From Chitinophaga rhizosphaerae (GTDB lineage: Bacteria > Bacteroidota > Bacteroidia > Chitinophagales > Chitinophagaceae), in the NCBI RefSeq assembly GCF_003958645.1, contig NZ_RXLO01000002.1, positions 620,001 through 684,000 of the forward strand: DNA of 64,000 nucleotides, given 5' to 3'. A model generated the notes under the pieces. That model ran no database searches. It had not been told where the DNA came from and saw nothing but the letters and a program-made list of their open reading frames with translations. Position numbers and translations under genes: made by a program. Shown here in pieces: positions 8,754 to 15,980 of the stretch (within the stretch, counting starts at the first letter, position 1; each line of letters opens with the position of its first letter).

Positions 8754-11700
8754 TTAATTCCGCGCGTCGGTCATTTTGCGGAGGAAGTCGTGCAGCTTGG
8801 TCATGGAGTCTATCCTGTCTACGATGAGCATGAAATTCTTGCCCACCTGCTTCAGGCGTGCGTTGTTGGTGCGCGTCTGGATGTAGTGCAGGATATGCTG
8901 GAACGTGGGTGATTCGAAGTAGGGGCTGTCCGGGTTATTGATGAAATAACAGCGAAGGGTTTCTTCTTTGAGGATCATTTTCTCGAAGCCCAGCGCAATG
9001 GCCATCCAACGGCAGCGGATGGTGGTATACAGATCGTGTACGGGTTCCGGCGCGGGCCCGAAGCGGTCTTCCAGCCCGGCGGCGAATTCCTGTAGTTTGG
9101 ACTCCTGCGTAATATTGTCGAGCTCCTGGTAGAGGTTCAGTCTTTCCTGGATGCTTTCGATATATGTATCGGGGATGAGGATTTCGAGGTCGGTATCGAT
9201 GGTAGTATCGGAAACGTAATCTTTCTTTTCTTCCAGCTGGTCCTTGAACAGGTCTTTGAAATCGGTTTGCTTGAGCTCCCTGATAGCTTCGTCGAGGATT
9301 TTCTGGTACATATCGAACCCGATCTCTGCGATGAAACCGCTTTGTTCGCCGCCCAGGAGGTTCCCGGCACCGCGGATATCGAGGTCGCGCATGGCGATCT
9401 GGAAGCCGGAGCCCAGTTCGCTGTGCTGCTCCAGCGTCTGGAGGCGTTTGCGGCTGTCTGTCGGCAGCGTGCTCATCGGCGGCGCCATCAGGTAACAGAA
9501 CGCTTTCTTGTTGCTTCTGCCCACACGGCCGCGCAGCTGATGCAGATCGCTCAGGCCGAAGTGATGGGCGTTGTTGATGATAATGGTATTGGCGTTGGAA
9601 ATGTCCACCCCGCTTTCCACGATATTGGTACAAACCAGTACGTCGTACTTGCGGTCGATGAAATCGAGGATCACTTCTTCCAGCTTATGCCCTTCCATCT
9701 GCCCGTGCGCCGTGGCGATGCTCAGGTCCGGACACAGCTCCTGGATGAGGCCCGCCATTTCGCGCAGCCCGTTCACCCGGTTGTGGATGAAATACACCTG
9801 GCCACCGCGCTCCGTTTCATAATAAATGGCATCACGGATCTGCTCCTTGTCGAACACGAGCACTTCCGTTTCGATGGGCTGCCGGTTGGGCGGCGGGGTA
9901 TTGATGATGGAAAGGTCGCGGGCGCCCATGAGCGAGAACTGCAACGTTCTCGGGATAGGCGTGGCCGTTAGCGTGAGCGTGTCCACGTTCACCTTCATCG
10001 TTTTCAGCTTTTCCTTCGCCGTCACGCCGAATTTCTGTTCTTCGTCCACGATCATGACGCCGAGGTCCTTGAACTTCACTTCCTTGCCGAGCAGCGAATG
10101 CGTTCCGATGATGATGTCTACCTTTCCTTCCTCCAGTTTTTTCAGCGTTTCTTTCTTCTCTTTGGCGGATTTGAAACGGTTGATGTAATCCACCGTGCAG
10201 GGGAAATCCTTCAACCGCTCGGAGAACGTTTTCCAATGCTGGAACGCGAGGATGGTGGTGGGCACGAGCACGGCGGCCTGTTTGCCGTCTACCACGGTTT
10301 TGAATGCGGCGCGCACGGCTACTTCGGTTTTGCCGAAGCCCACGTCTCCGCAAACGAGGCGGTCCATTGGCGAAGGGGATTCCATATCGCGTTTCACGTC
10401 GGCCGTGGCTTTGGACTGGTCTGGCGTATCCTCGTAAATGAACGAGGCTTCCAGTTCTGTTTGCAGATAGGTGTCTGGCGTGTGCTGGAACCCTTGCTGC
10501 GCCTTGCGGGCGGCGTAGAGCTTGATGAGGTCTTTGGCGATGTCTTTTACTTCGGTCTTCGCCTTTTCCTTCAGTTTCTCCCACGCGTCGCTGCCGAGTT
10601 TATTGACTTTGGGCGTAACGCCTTCCTTGCCGGTGTATTTGCTGATCTTGTGCAGTGAGTTGATGTTCACGTACAGCAGATCGTTGTTTTTGTAGATGAT
10701 GCGGATCGCTTCCTGCATCTTTCCGCCTACTTCGATCTTCTGCAAGCCGGAATATACGCCCACGCCGTGATCGATATGGGTCACGAAATCGCCGGACTGC
10801 AGTTCCTGCAAAGTTTTCAGCGTGATGGCCCTGTTTTTATTGTAGGCCTGCTTCACTTTGTATTTATGGAAACGCTGGAAGATCTGATGGTCCGTATAGC
10901 AAACGATTTTCAGTCCCGCATCCACGAACCCTGCGCTGATGGGCACCGGGATGGGATAGAAGAGAAAATCGGCTTTGAGGTCTTCGAAAATGCTGCGGAG
11001 CCTTTCGAGCTGCCGCGGGTTTTCCGCGAAGATGAACAGTGCGGTTTTGGCCGCGTTCTGGGCGGAAAGGTCTTTGATGAGGAGATCGAACTGGCGGTTG
11101 AAAACGGGCTGTTCCATCGTTTTGAACGCGATCTCCTGTACGCCGGCCGGTACTTTCTCGAAATTAAAATGCGCCCCGAACACCACGCAATGGCGTTGCA
11201 GCAGGTCATTCATGAGCACATCCGCTTTCGAGAAATCAGCTTCATACAGCTGGATAGCTTCATCGTCGCTCACGTCTGTGGCGCGGCCGGACTGCAGCCA
11301 GTCGTCGAGCCGCTGCTCCATCTGGTCCAGCACGCCCTGCACGTATGCGGGATCTTTGATCCAGACGGTGGTGTTTTCCGGGAGGAACTCGGTGAGCGAC
11401 ATTTTCTGGTGCGTGGTGGCCCGGGTGTCCATATTGGCGATGAGGGTCACCTGCATGAGCTTGCGCTCGGAAAGCTGGGATTCGGGGTCGAACAGGCGGA
11501 TGGAGTCTACTTCGTCTCCGAAGAGTTCCATGCGGTAGGGTTTGTCGTTCCCGAAGGAATATATGTCCAGGATGCCGCCGCGAACGGCGTATTGCCCGGG
11601 TTCGTACACGAAATCGGTGCTTTCGAAGCCCCATTCCACGAGTTTGGCGAGCAGGTCGTCGACCTTGAGGTTCTCGCCGACCTTGACAGACACCATGTTG

Positions 11701-12125
11701 GTGTTGTAAGACGTGTTGCCGGCTACCTTTTCGAAGATGGCTTCGGGGTAGGTCACGAGCACTTTCTTGTGGGGCTGGGGCCCGGTGAGCTTCATGAGGG
11801 CTTCCGTCCGCAGCATGCTGTGGCTGCTGTTGAAGTCGGAAAAGACGCCGGTTTTCTTGAATGAATCGGGGAAGTAGAAGATGTCCAGCGCCTGGGAAAG
11901 ATGTTCCAGGTCGTTATGGAAATAAGCGGCTTCTTCCTTGTCGTTCAGGATGATGAGGTGATTGGCGTCTGAGCTGTTGCGGTGGACTACCGCCACGAAG
12001 GCGGCGGCGCTGCCGGTGAGGCCCGTAAGGTGAAAATAGCGGGGCGCGGGCATGAGGGTCCCGTCCGCCAGTGATTTCAGGCGGGGATCCCGTTCAAACA
12101 ATTGTAATACTCCCTGCAAATTCAT
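8754..12125 (-). CDS. mfd: transcription-repair coupling factor
   Basis: Mfd removes RNA polymerase stalled at DNA lesions and recruits UvrA to start nucleotide excision repair. The 1123 residues match the family. Order: UvrB-like N-terminal module (about 1-330), the RNA-polymerase interaction (CarD-like) domain ('QSGDFVTHIDHGVGVYSGLQKI', about 450-470), the helicase core with Walker A 'GDVGFGKTE' (near residue 590), 'DEEQ' box and 'TATPIPRTL', then 'GRVGRSNKKAFCYL' of motif VI and the C-terminal TRCF domain. The ATG at 12125 lies 8 bases after an exact -7 box, suggesting a near-leaderless mRNA. Transcribed alone. Confidence 0.97.
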   Translation of the reverse strand: MNLQGVLQLFERDPRLKSLADGTLMPAPRYFHLTGLTGSAAAFVAVVHRNSSDANHLIILNDKEEAAYFHNDLEHLSQALDIFYFPDSFKKTGVFSDFNSSHSMLRTEALMKLTGPQPHKKVLVTYPEAIFEKVAGNTSYNTNMVSVKVGENLKVDDLLAKLVEWGFESTDFVYEPGQYAVRGGILDIYSFGNDKPYRMELFGDEVDSIRLFDPESQLSERKLMQVTLIANMDTRATTHQKMSLTEFLPENTTVWIKDPAYVQGVLDQMEQRLDDWLQSGRATDVSDDEAIQLYEADFSKADVLMNDLLQRHCVVFGAHFNFEKVPAGVQEIAFKTMEQPVFNRQFDLLIKDLSAQNAAKTALFIFAENPRQLERLRSIFEDLKADFLFYPIPVPISAGFVDAGLKIVCYTDHQIFQRFHKYKVKQAYNKNRAITLKTLQELQSGDFVTHIDHGVGVYSGLQKIEVGGKMQEAIRIIYKNNDLLYVNINSLHKISKYTGKEGVTPKVNKLGSDAWEKLKEKAKTEVKDIAKDLIKLYAARKAQQGFQHTPDTYLQTELEASFIYEDTPDQSKATADVKRDMESPSPMDRLVCGDVGFGKTEVAVRAAFKTVVDGKQAAVLVPTTILAFQHWKTFSERLKDFPCTVDYINRFKSAKEKKETLKKLEEGKVDIIIGTHSLLGKEVKFKDLGVMIVDEEQKFGVTAKEKLKTMKVNVDTLTLTATPIPRTLQFSLMGARDLSIINTPPPNRQPIETEVLVFDKEQIRDAIYYETERGGQVYFIHNRVNGLREMAGLIQELCPDLSIATAHGQMEGHKLEEVILDFIDRKYDVLVCTNIVESGVDISNANTIIINNAHHFGLSDLHQLRGRVGRSNKKAFCYLMAPPMSTLPTDSRKRLQTLEQHSELGSGFQIAMRDLDIRGAGNLLGGEQSGFIAEIGFDMYQKILDEAIRELKQTDFKDLFKDQLEEKKDYVSDTTIDTDLEILIPDTYIESIQERLNLYQELDNITQESKLQEFAAGLEDRFGPAPEPVHDLYTTIRCRWMAIALGFEKMILKEETLRCYFINNPDSPYFESPTFQHILHYIQTRTNNARLKQVGKNFMLIVDRIDSMTKLHDFLRKMTDARN

Positions 12126-12133
12126 GAAGGATG

Positions 12134-12141
12134 CAAAGATA
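12134..12141 (-). promoter_or_regulatory. -7 promoter box directly before mfd
   Basis: Minus-strand TATCTTTG (exact TAnnTTTG) separated from the mfd ATG by 8 bases. Transcription would begin within a few bases of the start codon. Confidence 0.6.
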
Positions 12142-12284
12142 AGGCATTTTCAAGTTTTCCGCTTCCCTTGGGTCAGGGATATGGCCGGGCTCGGGTGCTA
12201 ACATTCCCGCAATCCCCCGTAAACCGGAAAAAAAGCGTAATTTATGTGAAATGGCTTTACTCATCTTGCAAAAAACCTTCATAC

Positions 12285-13010
12285 ATGCTCGAACAATGGT
12301 ATACCGGCGTGGTAACGAAGATTGTGAACGAGACGTATAACACGCGTAGATATTGGATCCACATCCCCGAAAAGGAAGCATTCCACTTTAAGGCCGGGCA
12401 GTTCGTGACGCTGGATTTGCCTATCCACGAAAAGAAAAACAAGCGCTGGCGGAGCTATTCCATCGCCTCCCACCCCAACGGTTCATCGGAAATAGAACTG
12501 GTGATCGTGCTACTGGAAGGCGGAGCCGGCACTACTTACATTTTCAACGAGATCAGGGAAGGCAGCGAGCTTACGCTCCGCGGACCGCTGGGCAATTTCG
12601 TGCTGCCCGAATCGCTCGACCGCGATATTTTCCTCATTTGCACGGGCACGGGTATAGCGCCGTTCCGGTCTATGGCGAAATTCCTCCACAAGAACGGCAT
12701 CGCCCATCCCGATATCCATCTCATATACGGATCGCGGTACGAGAAGGATATTCTGTACAAGGACGAGATGCGCGCCCTCGCCGCAGAGATGCCTGGTTTC
12801 CACTACCACCCTACCCTTTCGCGGGAAGATAATCCCGGGTGGACGGGCCACCGCGGCTATGTTCACCAGGTGTACGAAGACTTGCTGGCCGACCGCCGGC
12901 CGGCGTATTTCTTCCTTTGCGGCTGGAAAGCGATGATCGACGAGGCGCGGCAGCGGATACAGGCGATGGGGTACGACCGGCACGATGTTCACCTCGAACT
13001 GTACGGTTGA
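12285..13010 (+). CDS. ferredoxin-NAD(P)H reductase family flavoprotein
   Basis: A 241-residue soluble oxidoreductase of the FNR superfamily, which moves electrons between NAD(P)H and a one-electron carrier through FAD. The FAD-binding barrel (about 1-105) contains R-S-Y-S at 56-59, the classic flavin motif, and 'LRGPLGNF' (98-105). The NAD-binding half contains 'CTGTGIAPFRSM' (119-130) and C-terminal 'FLCGWKAMIDEA'. No 2Fe-2S domain is attached. The ATG at 12285 is preferred over the upstream in-frame ATG (12168), whose 39 extra residues overlap the mfd promoter region and look non-coding. The physiological partner cannot be told. The end of this gene overlaps the promoter of the putative RNA at 13040-13190. 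Confidence 0.85.
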   Translation: MLEQWYTGVVTKIVNETYNTRRYWIHIPEKEAFHFKAGQFVTLDLPIHEKKNKRWRSYSIASHPNGSSEIELVIVLLEGGAGTTYIFNEIREGSELTLRGPLGNFVLPESLDRDIFLICTGTGIAPFRSMAKFLHKNGIAHPDIHLIYGSRYEKDILYKDEMRALAAEMPGFHYHPTLSREDNPGWTGHRGYVHQVYEDLLADRRPAYFFLCGWKAMIDEARQRIQAMGYDRHDVHLELYG

Positions 13011-13036
13011 TTTTACCGGAATTGGGATTATTTTTG
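13007..13036 (+). promoter_or_regulatory. canonical promoter with no protein gene behind it
   Basis: TTG at 13007-13009 (inside the last codons of the reductase gene), a 19-base spacer and TATTTTTG at 13029-13036, an exact TAnnTTTG. Downstream there is no plus-strand protein gene, only the repeat array and a terminator, so it may drive a small RNA. Confidence 0.6.
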
Positions 13037-13039
13037 CAG

Positions 13040-13195
13040 TCAGGTTCGTTTTTATCGCGAGCGGTTTGATTATCGCAAGACAGTTTGAATTTTCGCGACA
13101 CCAAAATTCGTTTATCGCAAGACGGTTTCCATATCGCAGGGAACGGTTGATTTATCGCATAAAAAAAGGCGCCTCCGGTCGGAGGCGCCTCGTTA
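13040..13195 (+). ncRNA. putative repeat-containing small RNA
   Basis: The unit runs from the predicted start (near 13041) to the terminator at 13168-13190, about 150 nt. It contains six copies of a degenerate ~20-base repeat beginning ATCGC. It has its own promoter and terminator and no plausible ORF with a known fold. No RNA family is recognised. It could instead be a DNA element whose transcription is accidental; evidence is from pattern only. Confidence 0.35.
13054..13160. repeat. tandem degenerate ~20-bp repeats (ATCGCAAGACGGTTTGATTT-like)
   Basis: ATCGC (TTCGC in the third) begins at 13054, 13072, 13092, 13114, 13133 and 13154, spacing 18-22 bases. Units 1, 2, 4 and 5 continue as (A/G)AG-C-(A/G)GTTT-like sequence; unit 3 is diverged. 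In addition the 11-base string ACGGTTGATTT occurs at 13003-13013 and again at 13143-13153. Confidence 0.7.
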
Positions 13196-13200
13196 TTTTC
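13161..13200. terminator. bidirectional intrinsic terminator
   Basis: Perfect 10-bp stem 13167-13176 with 13181-13190, loop GGTC. A run of A (13161-13167) gives a T tract on the minus strand, for glyS; the plus side has T-rich sequence to 13200. Confidence 0.9.
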
Positions 13201-13211
13201 AGACGAATATA

Positions 13212-14651
13212 TTAAACCATCATAGCTTTCATGACGATGTTCTTCACTTCGCTCATGGGAACGCGTTCCTGCTGCATCGTATCGCGGTAGCGGATGGTAA
13301 CGGTGCCGTCTTCTTTTGTCTGGTGATCCACGGTTACGCAGAACGGCGTACCGATGGCATCCTGGCGGCGATAGCGTTTACCGATCGCATCTTTCTCTTC
13401 GTAGAAGGAATAGAATTGGGTTTTGCAATCGTTGAAAAGTTCGCGCGCGAGTTCCGGCAAACCATCTTTTTTAGTGAGCGGGAATACGGCCAGTTTGATG
13501 GGCGCCAGCTTTGCCGGGAACTTCAGTACCACGCGGGAGTCCGCTTTCTCGGGAGTGCTGAGGTCTTCTTCAACATACGCTTCGGAAAGCACCATGAAGC
13601 AGCAGCGGTCCAGACCGATCGAGGTTTCGATCACGTACGGCACGTAGTTCTGGTTGATCTCGGGATCGAAGTACTGGAGCTTCTTGCCGGAGAATTTCTG
13701 GTGTTGCGACAGGTCGAAATCGGTACGGCTGTGAATGCCTTCCACTTCCTTGAAACCGATCGGGAAATTATATTCGATGTCCACCGCAGCGTCTGCATAG
13801 TGGGCCAGTTTGGCGTGGTCGTGGAACTGGAGGTGCTCGGGTTTCAGGCCCAGGCTCTTGTGCCATTTCAACCGCTCTTCTTTCCAGTAAGCGTACCATT
13901 CCTGCTGGGTGCCGGGGCGGATGAAGAACTGCATCTCCATCTGCTCGAACTCGCGCATGCGGAACACGAACTGGCGGGCTACGATCTCGTTACGGAACGC
14001 CTTTCCCACCTGCGCAATACCGAACGGGATCTTCATACGGCCCGTCTTCTGCACGTTCAGGAAGTTCACGAAAATACCCTGCGCCGTTTCCGGACGGAGG
14101 TACACTTTATTATCGTCTTCATTGTCGGATGCAACGGCGCCGAATTCGGTGGAGAACATGAGGTTGAACTGGCGAACGTCTGTCCAGTTAACGGTCCCGC
14201 TCACCGAGCATTTGATCTTGTTATCCTCGATCAGCTTTTTCAGGCCGGCGAAATCGTCTTTGGAAATCAGGCCCTCCATTTCGGCGATGAGGGCTTTGCC
14301 CGCATCCGCGTCCAGCGTTTCAGCGTACCCTTCGATCAGGTGGTCCACGCGGTAGCGCTTCTTGCTGTCTTTATTATCGATCATCGGGTCGGAGAAGTTA
14401 TCTACGTGCCCGGATGCTTTCCAAACCGTGGGGTGCATGAAGATCGCCGCGTCGATGCCCACGATGTTTTCGTGCATCTGGGTCATGGAACGCCACCAAT
14501 AATCGCGCACGTTCTTCTTGAGCTCCGCGCCGTACTGGCCATAGTCGTACACCGCGCTCAGACCGTCGTAAATTTCGCTCGACGGGAAAATGAAACCGTA
14601 TTCTTTACAGTGCGAAATGATCGCCTGGAACTTGTTCTGATCTGTTGCCAT
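13212..14651 (-). CDS. glyS: glycyl-tRNA synthetase (homodimeric class II type)
   Basis: Charges tRNA-Gly with glycine. The 479-residue single-chain alpha2 type is shown by 'IISHCKEYGFIFPSSEIYDGL' at the N-terminus, 'TAQGIFVNFLNV' and 'GIAQVGKAFRNEI' (class II motif 2 with the catalytic Arg) in the middle, and 'PYVIETSIGLDR' (motif 3), followed by an anticodon-binding domain ('LAPIKLAVFPL...'). The ATG at 14651 lies only 7 bases after an exact -7 promoter box, so the mRNA is probably leaderless. Monocistronic, with the strong terminator at 13161-13200 just after the stop. Confidence 0.97.
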   Translation of the reverse strand: MATDQNKFQAIISHCKEYGFIFPSSEIYDGLSAVYDYGQYGAELKKNVRDYWWRSMTQMHENIVGIDAAIFMHPTVWKASGHVDNFSDPMIDNKDSKKRYRVDHLIEGYAETLDADAGKALIAEMEGLISKDDFAGLKKLIEDNKIKCSVSGTVNWTDVRQFNLMFSTEFGAVASDNEDDNKVYLRPETAQGIFVNFLNVQKTGRMKIPFGIAQVGKAFRNEIVARQFVFRMREFEQMEMQFFIRPGTQQEWYAYWKEERLKWHKSLGLKPEHLQFHDHAKLAHYADAAVDIEYNFPIGFKEVEGIHSRTDFDLSQHQKFSGKKLQYFDPEINQNYVPYVIETSIGLDRCCFMVLSEAYVEEDLSTPEKADSRVVLKFPAKLAPIKLAVFPLTKKDGLPELARELFNDCKTQFYSFYEEKDAIGKRYRRQDAIGTPFCVTVDHQTKEDGTVTIRYRDTMQQERVPMSEVKNIVMKAMMV

Positions 14652-14658
14652 AGTCGCG

Positions 14659-14685
14659 CAAAGATAAAATCCTATTTTGAAACAA
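14659..14685 (-). promoter_or_regulatory. glyS promoter abutting the start codon
   Basis: Minus strand: TTG at 14685-14683, a 16-base spacer, then TATCTTTG at 14666-14659 (exact -7 box). Only 7 bases (14652-14658) separate the box from the glyS ATG. Confidence 0.6.
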
Positions 14686-14709
14686 CGTATTATATTAATT
14701 CACCACGCG

Positions 14710-15039
14710 TCAGCCTTTCAGCTTTTCATTGTCTTTATGCCGGGTGGCGTCTCGCGTGGTTTTCTTCCCGAAATTCTGTTCCAGCGCCGCGGTGAGGTCT
14801 ACACCGGTCTGGTTGGCCAGGCACAACACCACCCACAGCACATCCGCCAGCTCGTCTGCCAGGTTTTTATCGCGGTCGGAAGGTTTGAACGACTGGTCGC
14901 CGTACTGGCGGCTGATGATCCGGGCCACTTCGCCGACCTCTTCGGTAAGGATGGCCATGTTGGTGAGTTCGGAAAAGTAGCGGACGCCGGTGGTGTTGAT
15001 CCATTGGTCTACGCGCTGCTGGGCTTCCTGGATGGTCAT
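14710..15039 (-). CDS. MazG-like nucleotide pyrophosphohydrolase
   Basis: A 109-residue all-alpha NTP pyrophosphatase of the MazG/dUTPase-like superfamily, which hydrolyses (d)NTPs to NMP and pyrophosphate and so cleans the nucleotide pool. The metal-binding signature is visible: 'EEVGEVAR' (about 33-40) and 'ELADVLWVVLCLAN' (about 63-76), matching EExxE...ExxD. Single-domain length fits the short MazG-like family rather than full MazG. Its ATG (15037-15039) follows the stop of dtd (15040-15042) with no gap, so the two are co-transcribed and probably translationally coupled. Substrate preference cannot be read. Confidence 0.85.
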   Translation of the reverse strand: MTIQEAQQRVDQWINTTGVRYFSELTNMAILTEEVGEVARIISRQYGDQSFKPSDRDKNLADELADVLWVVLCLANQTGVDLTAALEQNFGKKTTRDATRHKDNEKLKG

Positions 15040-15492
15040 TTATTCTCGGTTTTTAGTGTCGATGATGATGGTGACGGGCCCGTCGTTCACCAGGGAAACC
15101 TGCATATCCGCCCCGAAGCTGCCGGTGCCGACGGGCTTGCCGAGATCGGCCTCCATTCTGGCGATCATGCTTTCGTAGAGCGGGATGGCGGTGTCTGGCC
15201 TGCTGGCTTTGAGGTAGCTGGGCCGGTTGCCTTTTTTGGTGGAGGCGTGTAGGGTGAATTGGGAAACGAGGAGGACACTGCCTCCGGTTTCGAGGGCGCT
15301 GCGGTTCATGACGCCGTTTTCGTCGTTAAAAACGCGGAGATTGACGATTTTGGCGCTCAGCCACGCAATATCTTCCGGCCCGTCGGCGTCTTCTATACCC
15401 AGCAGTACGAGAAGGCCCCCGCCGATGGCGGATTTCACTTCCCCGCCGATGGATACTTCGGCCCGGGCCACCCTTTGGATCACAGCTCTCAT
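15040..15492 (-). CDS. dtd: D-aminoacyl-tRNA deacylase
   Basis: Removes D-amino acids (and glycine mischarged on tRNA-Ala) from tRNAs, a translation proofreading step. The 150 residues match Dtd length. Diagnostic segments: N-terminal 'MRAVIQRVARAEVSIGGEV', 'LLVSQFTLHASTKKGNRPSY' (the S-Q-x-T-L motif, about 75-95) and the Gly-trans-Pro-like region 'GKPVGTGSFGADMQVSLVNDGPVT' with the NxGP[VF]T signature near the C-terminus. First gene of a two-gene operon with the MazG-like gene. It is divergent from arfB, 50 bases apart. Confidence 0.95.
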   Translation of the reverse strand: MRAVIQRVARAEVSIGGEVKSAIGGGLLVLLGIEDADGPEDIAWLSAKIVNLRVFNDENGVMNRSALETGGSVLLVSQFTLHASTKKGNRPSYLKASRPDTAIPLYESMIARMEADLGKPVGTGSFGADMQVSLVNDGPVTIIIDTKNRE

Positions 15493-15512
15493 AAAATATT
15501 CTTCGAAGCGTT

Positions 15513-15520
15513 TACATTTG
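15513..15520 (+). promoter_or_regulatory. -7 promoter box of arfB
   Basis: TACATTTG, exact TAnnTTTG, 22 bases before the ATG at 15543. No clear TTG at -33. Confidence 0.5.
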
Positions 15521-15542
15521 CGTTAAAGATAAGGAATGTGTT

Positions 15543-15947
15543 ATGCTTGACGTGACTCCGGAAATAAAATTCAAAACGGCCCGCAGCGGCGGCAAAGGCG
15601 GCCAGAACGTAAACAAGGTGGAAACGATGGTGGAAGGGTACTTCGACATCGCCGGCTCCGCTTTGCTGACAGAAGAACAGAAGACCCTCCTGCTGCAGCA
15701 CCTTGGCAGCAAACTGAACGCCGACGGCCTGTTGCAGGTAAAATCGCAGACGGAACGTTCCCAGCTGGGCAATAAAGGGGAAGTGATCCGCAAAATGAAC
15801 GCCTTGCTGGAAAAAGGGCTCTTTGTCCCGAAAACCCGCAAAAAAGTGAAGCCGACGAAAGCCATGAAGGAAAAACGCCTCCAGTTCAAGAAACGGCTCA
15901 GTGAAAAAAAACAGAACCGCCGGCCCGGAACGGGGCGCGACTATTAA
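15543..15947 (+). CDS. arfB: alternative ribosome-rescue factor / peptidyl-tRNA hydrolase
   Basis: A 134-residue class I release-factor-like protein that frees ribosomes stalled on mRNAs lacking a stop codon. The catalytic GGQ is Gly19-Gly20-Gln21 inside 'SGGKGGQNVNKVET'. There is no codon-recognition domain, and the basic C-terminal tail (about 98-134: KKVKPTKAMKEKRLQFKKRL and on to GRDY) is the part that in ArfB/YaeJ enters the empty mRNA channel. This tail and length separate it from RF1/RF2 and favour ArfB over other GGQ-only proteins. The flippase gene follows 33 bases later with its own -7 box. Confidence 0.9.
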   Translation: MLDVTPEIKFKTARSGGKGGQNVNKVETMVEGYFDIAGSALLTEEQKTLLLQHLGSKLNADGLLQVKSQTERSQLGNKGEVIRKMNALLEKGLFVPKTRKKVKPTKAMKEKRLQFKKRLSEKKQNRRPGTGRDY

Positions 15948-15956
15948 TACGATTCT

Positions 15957-15964
15957 TATTTTTG
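15957..15964 (+). promoter_or_regulatory. -7 promoter box before the flippase gene
   Basis: TATTTTTG, exact TAnnTTTG, 16 bases before the TTG start at 15981. Confidence 0.5.
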
Positions 15965-15980
15965 GATTAAAACCGACGCT

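Noticed and set aside
13054..13160. The ATCGC repeats considered as a CRISPR array
   Set aside because: Units are only 18-22 bases, degenerate and contiguous, without unique spacers, and no cas genes are near.
13323..14795. 490-codon plus-strand ORF
   Set aside because: Antisense to glyS; composition is that of a shadow frame and it has no domain.
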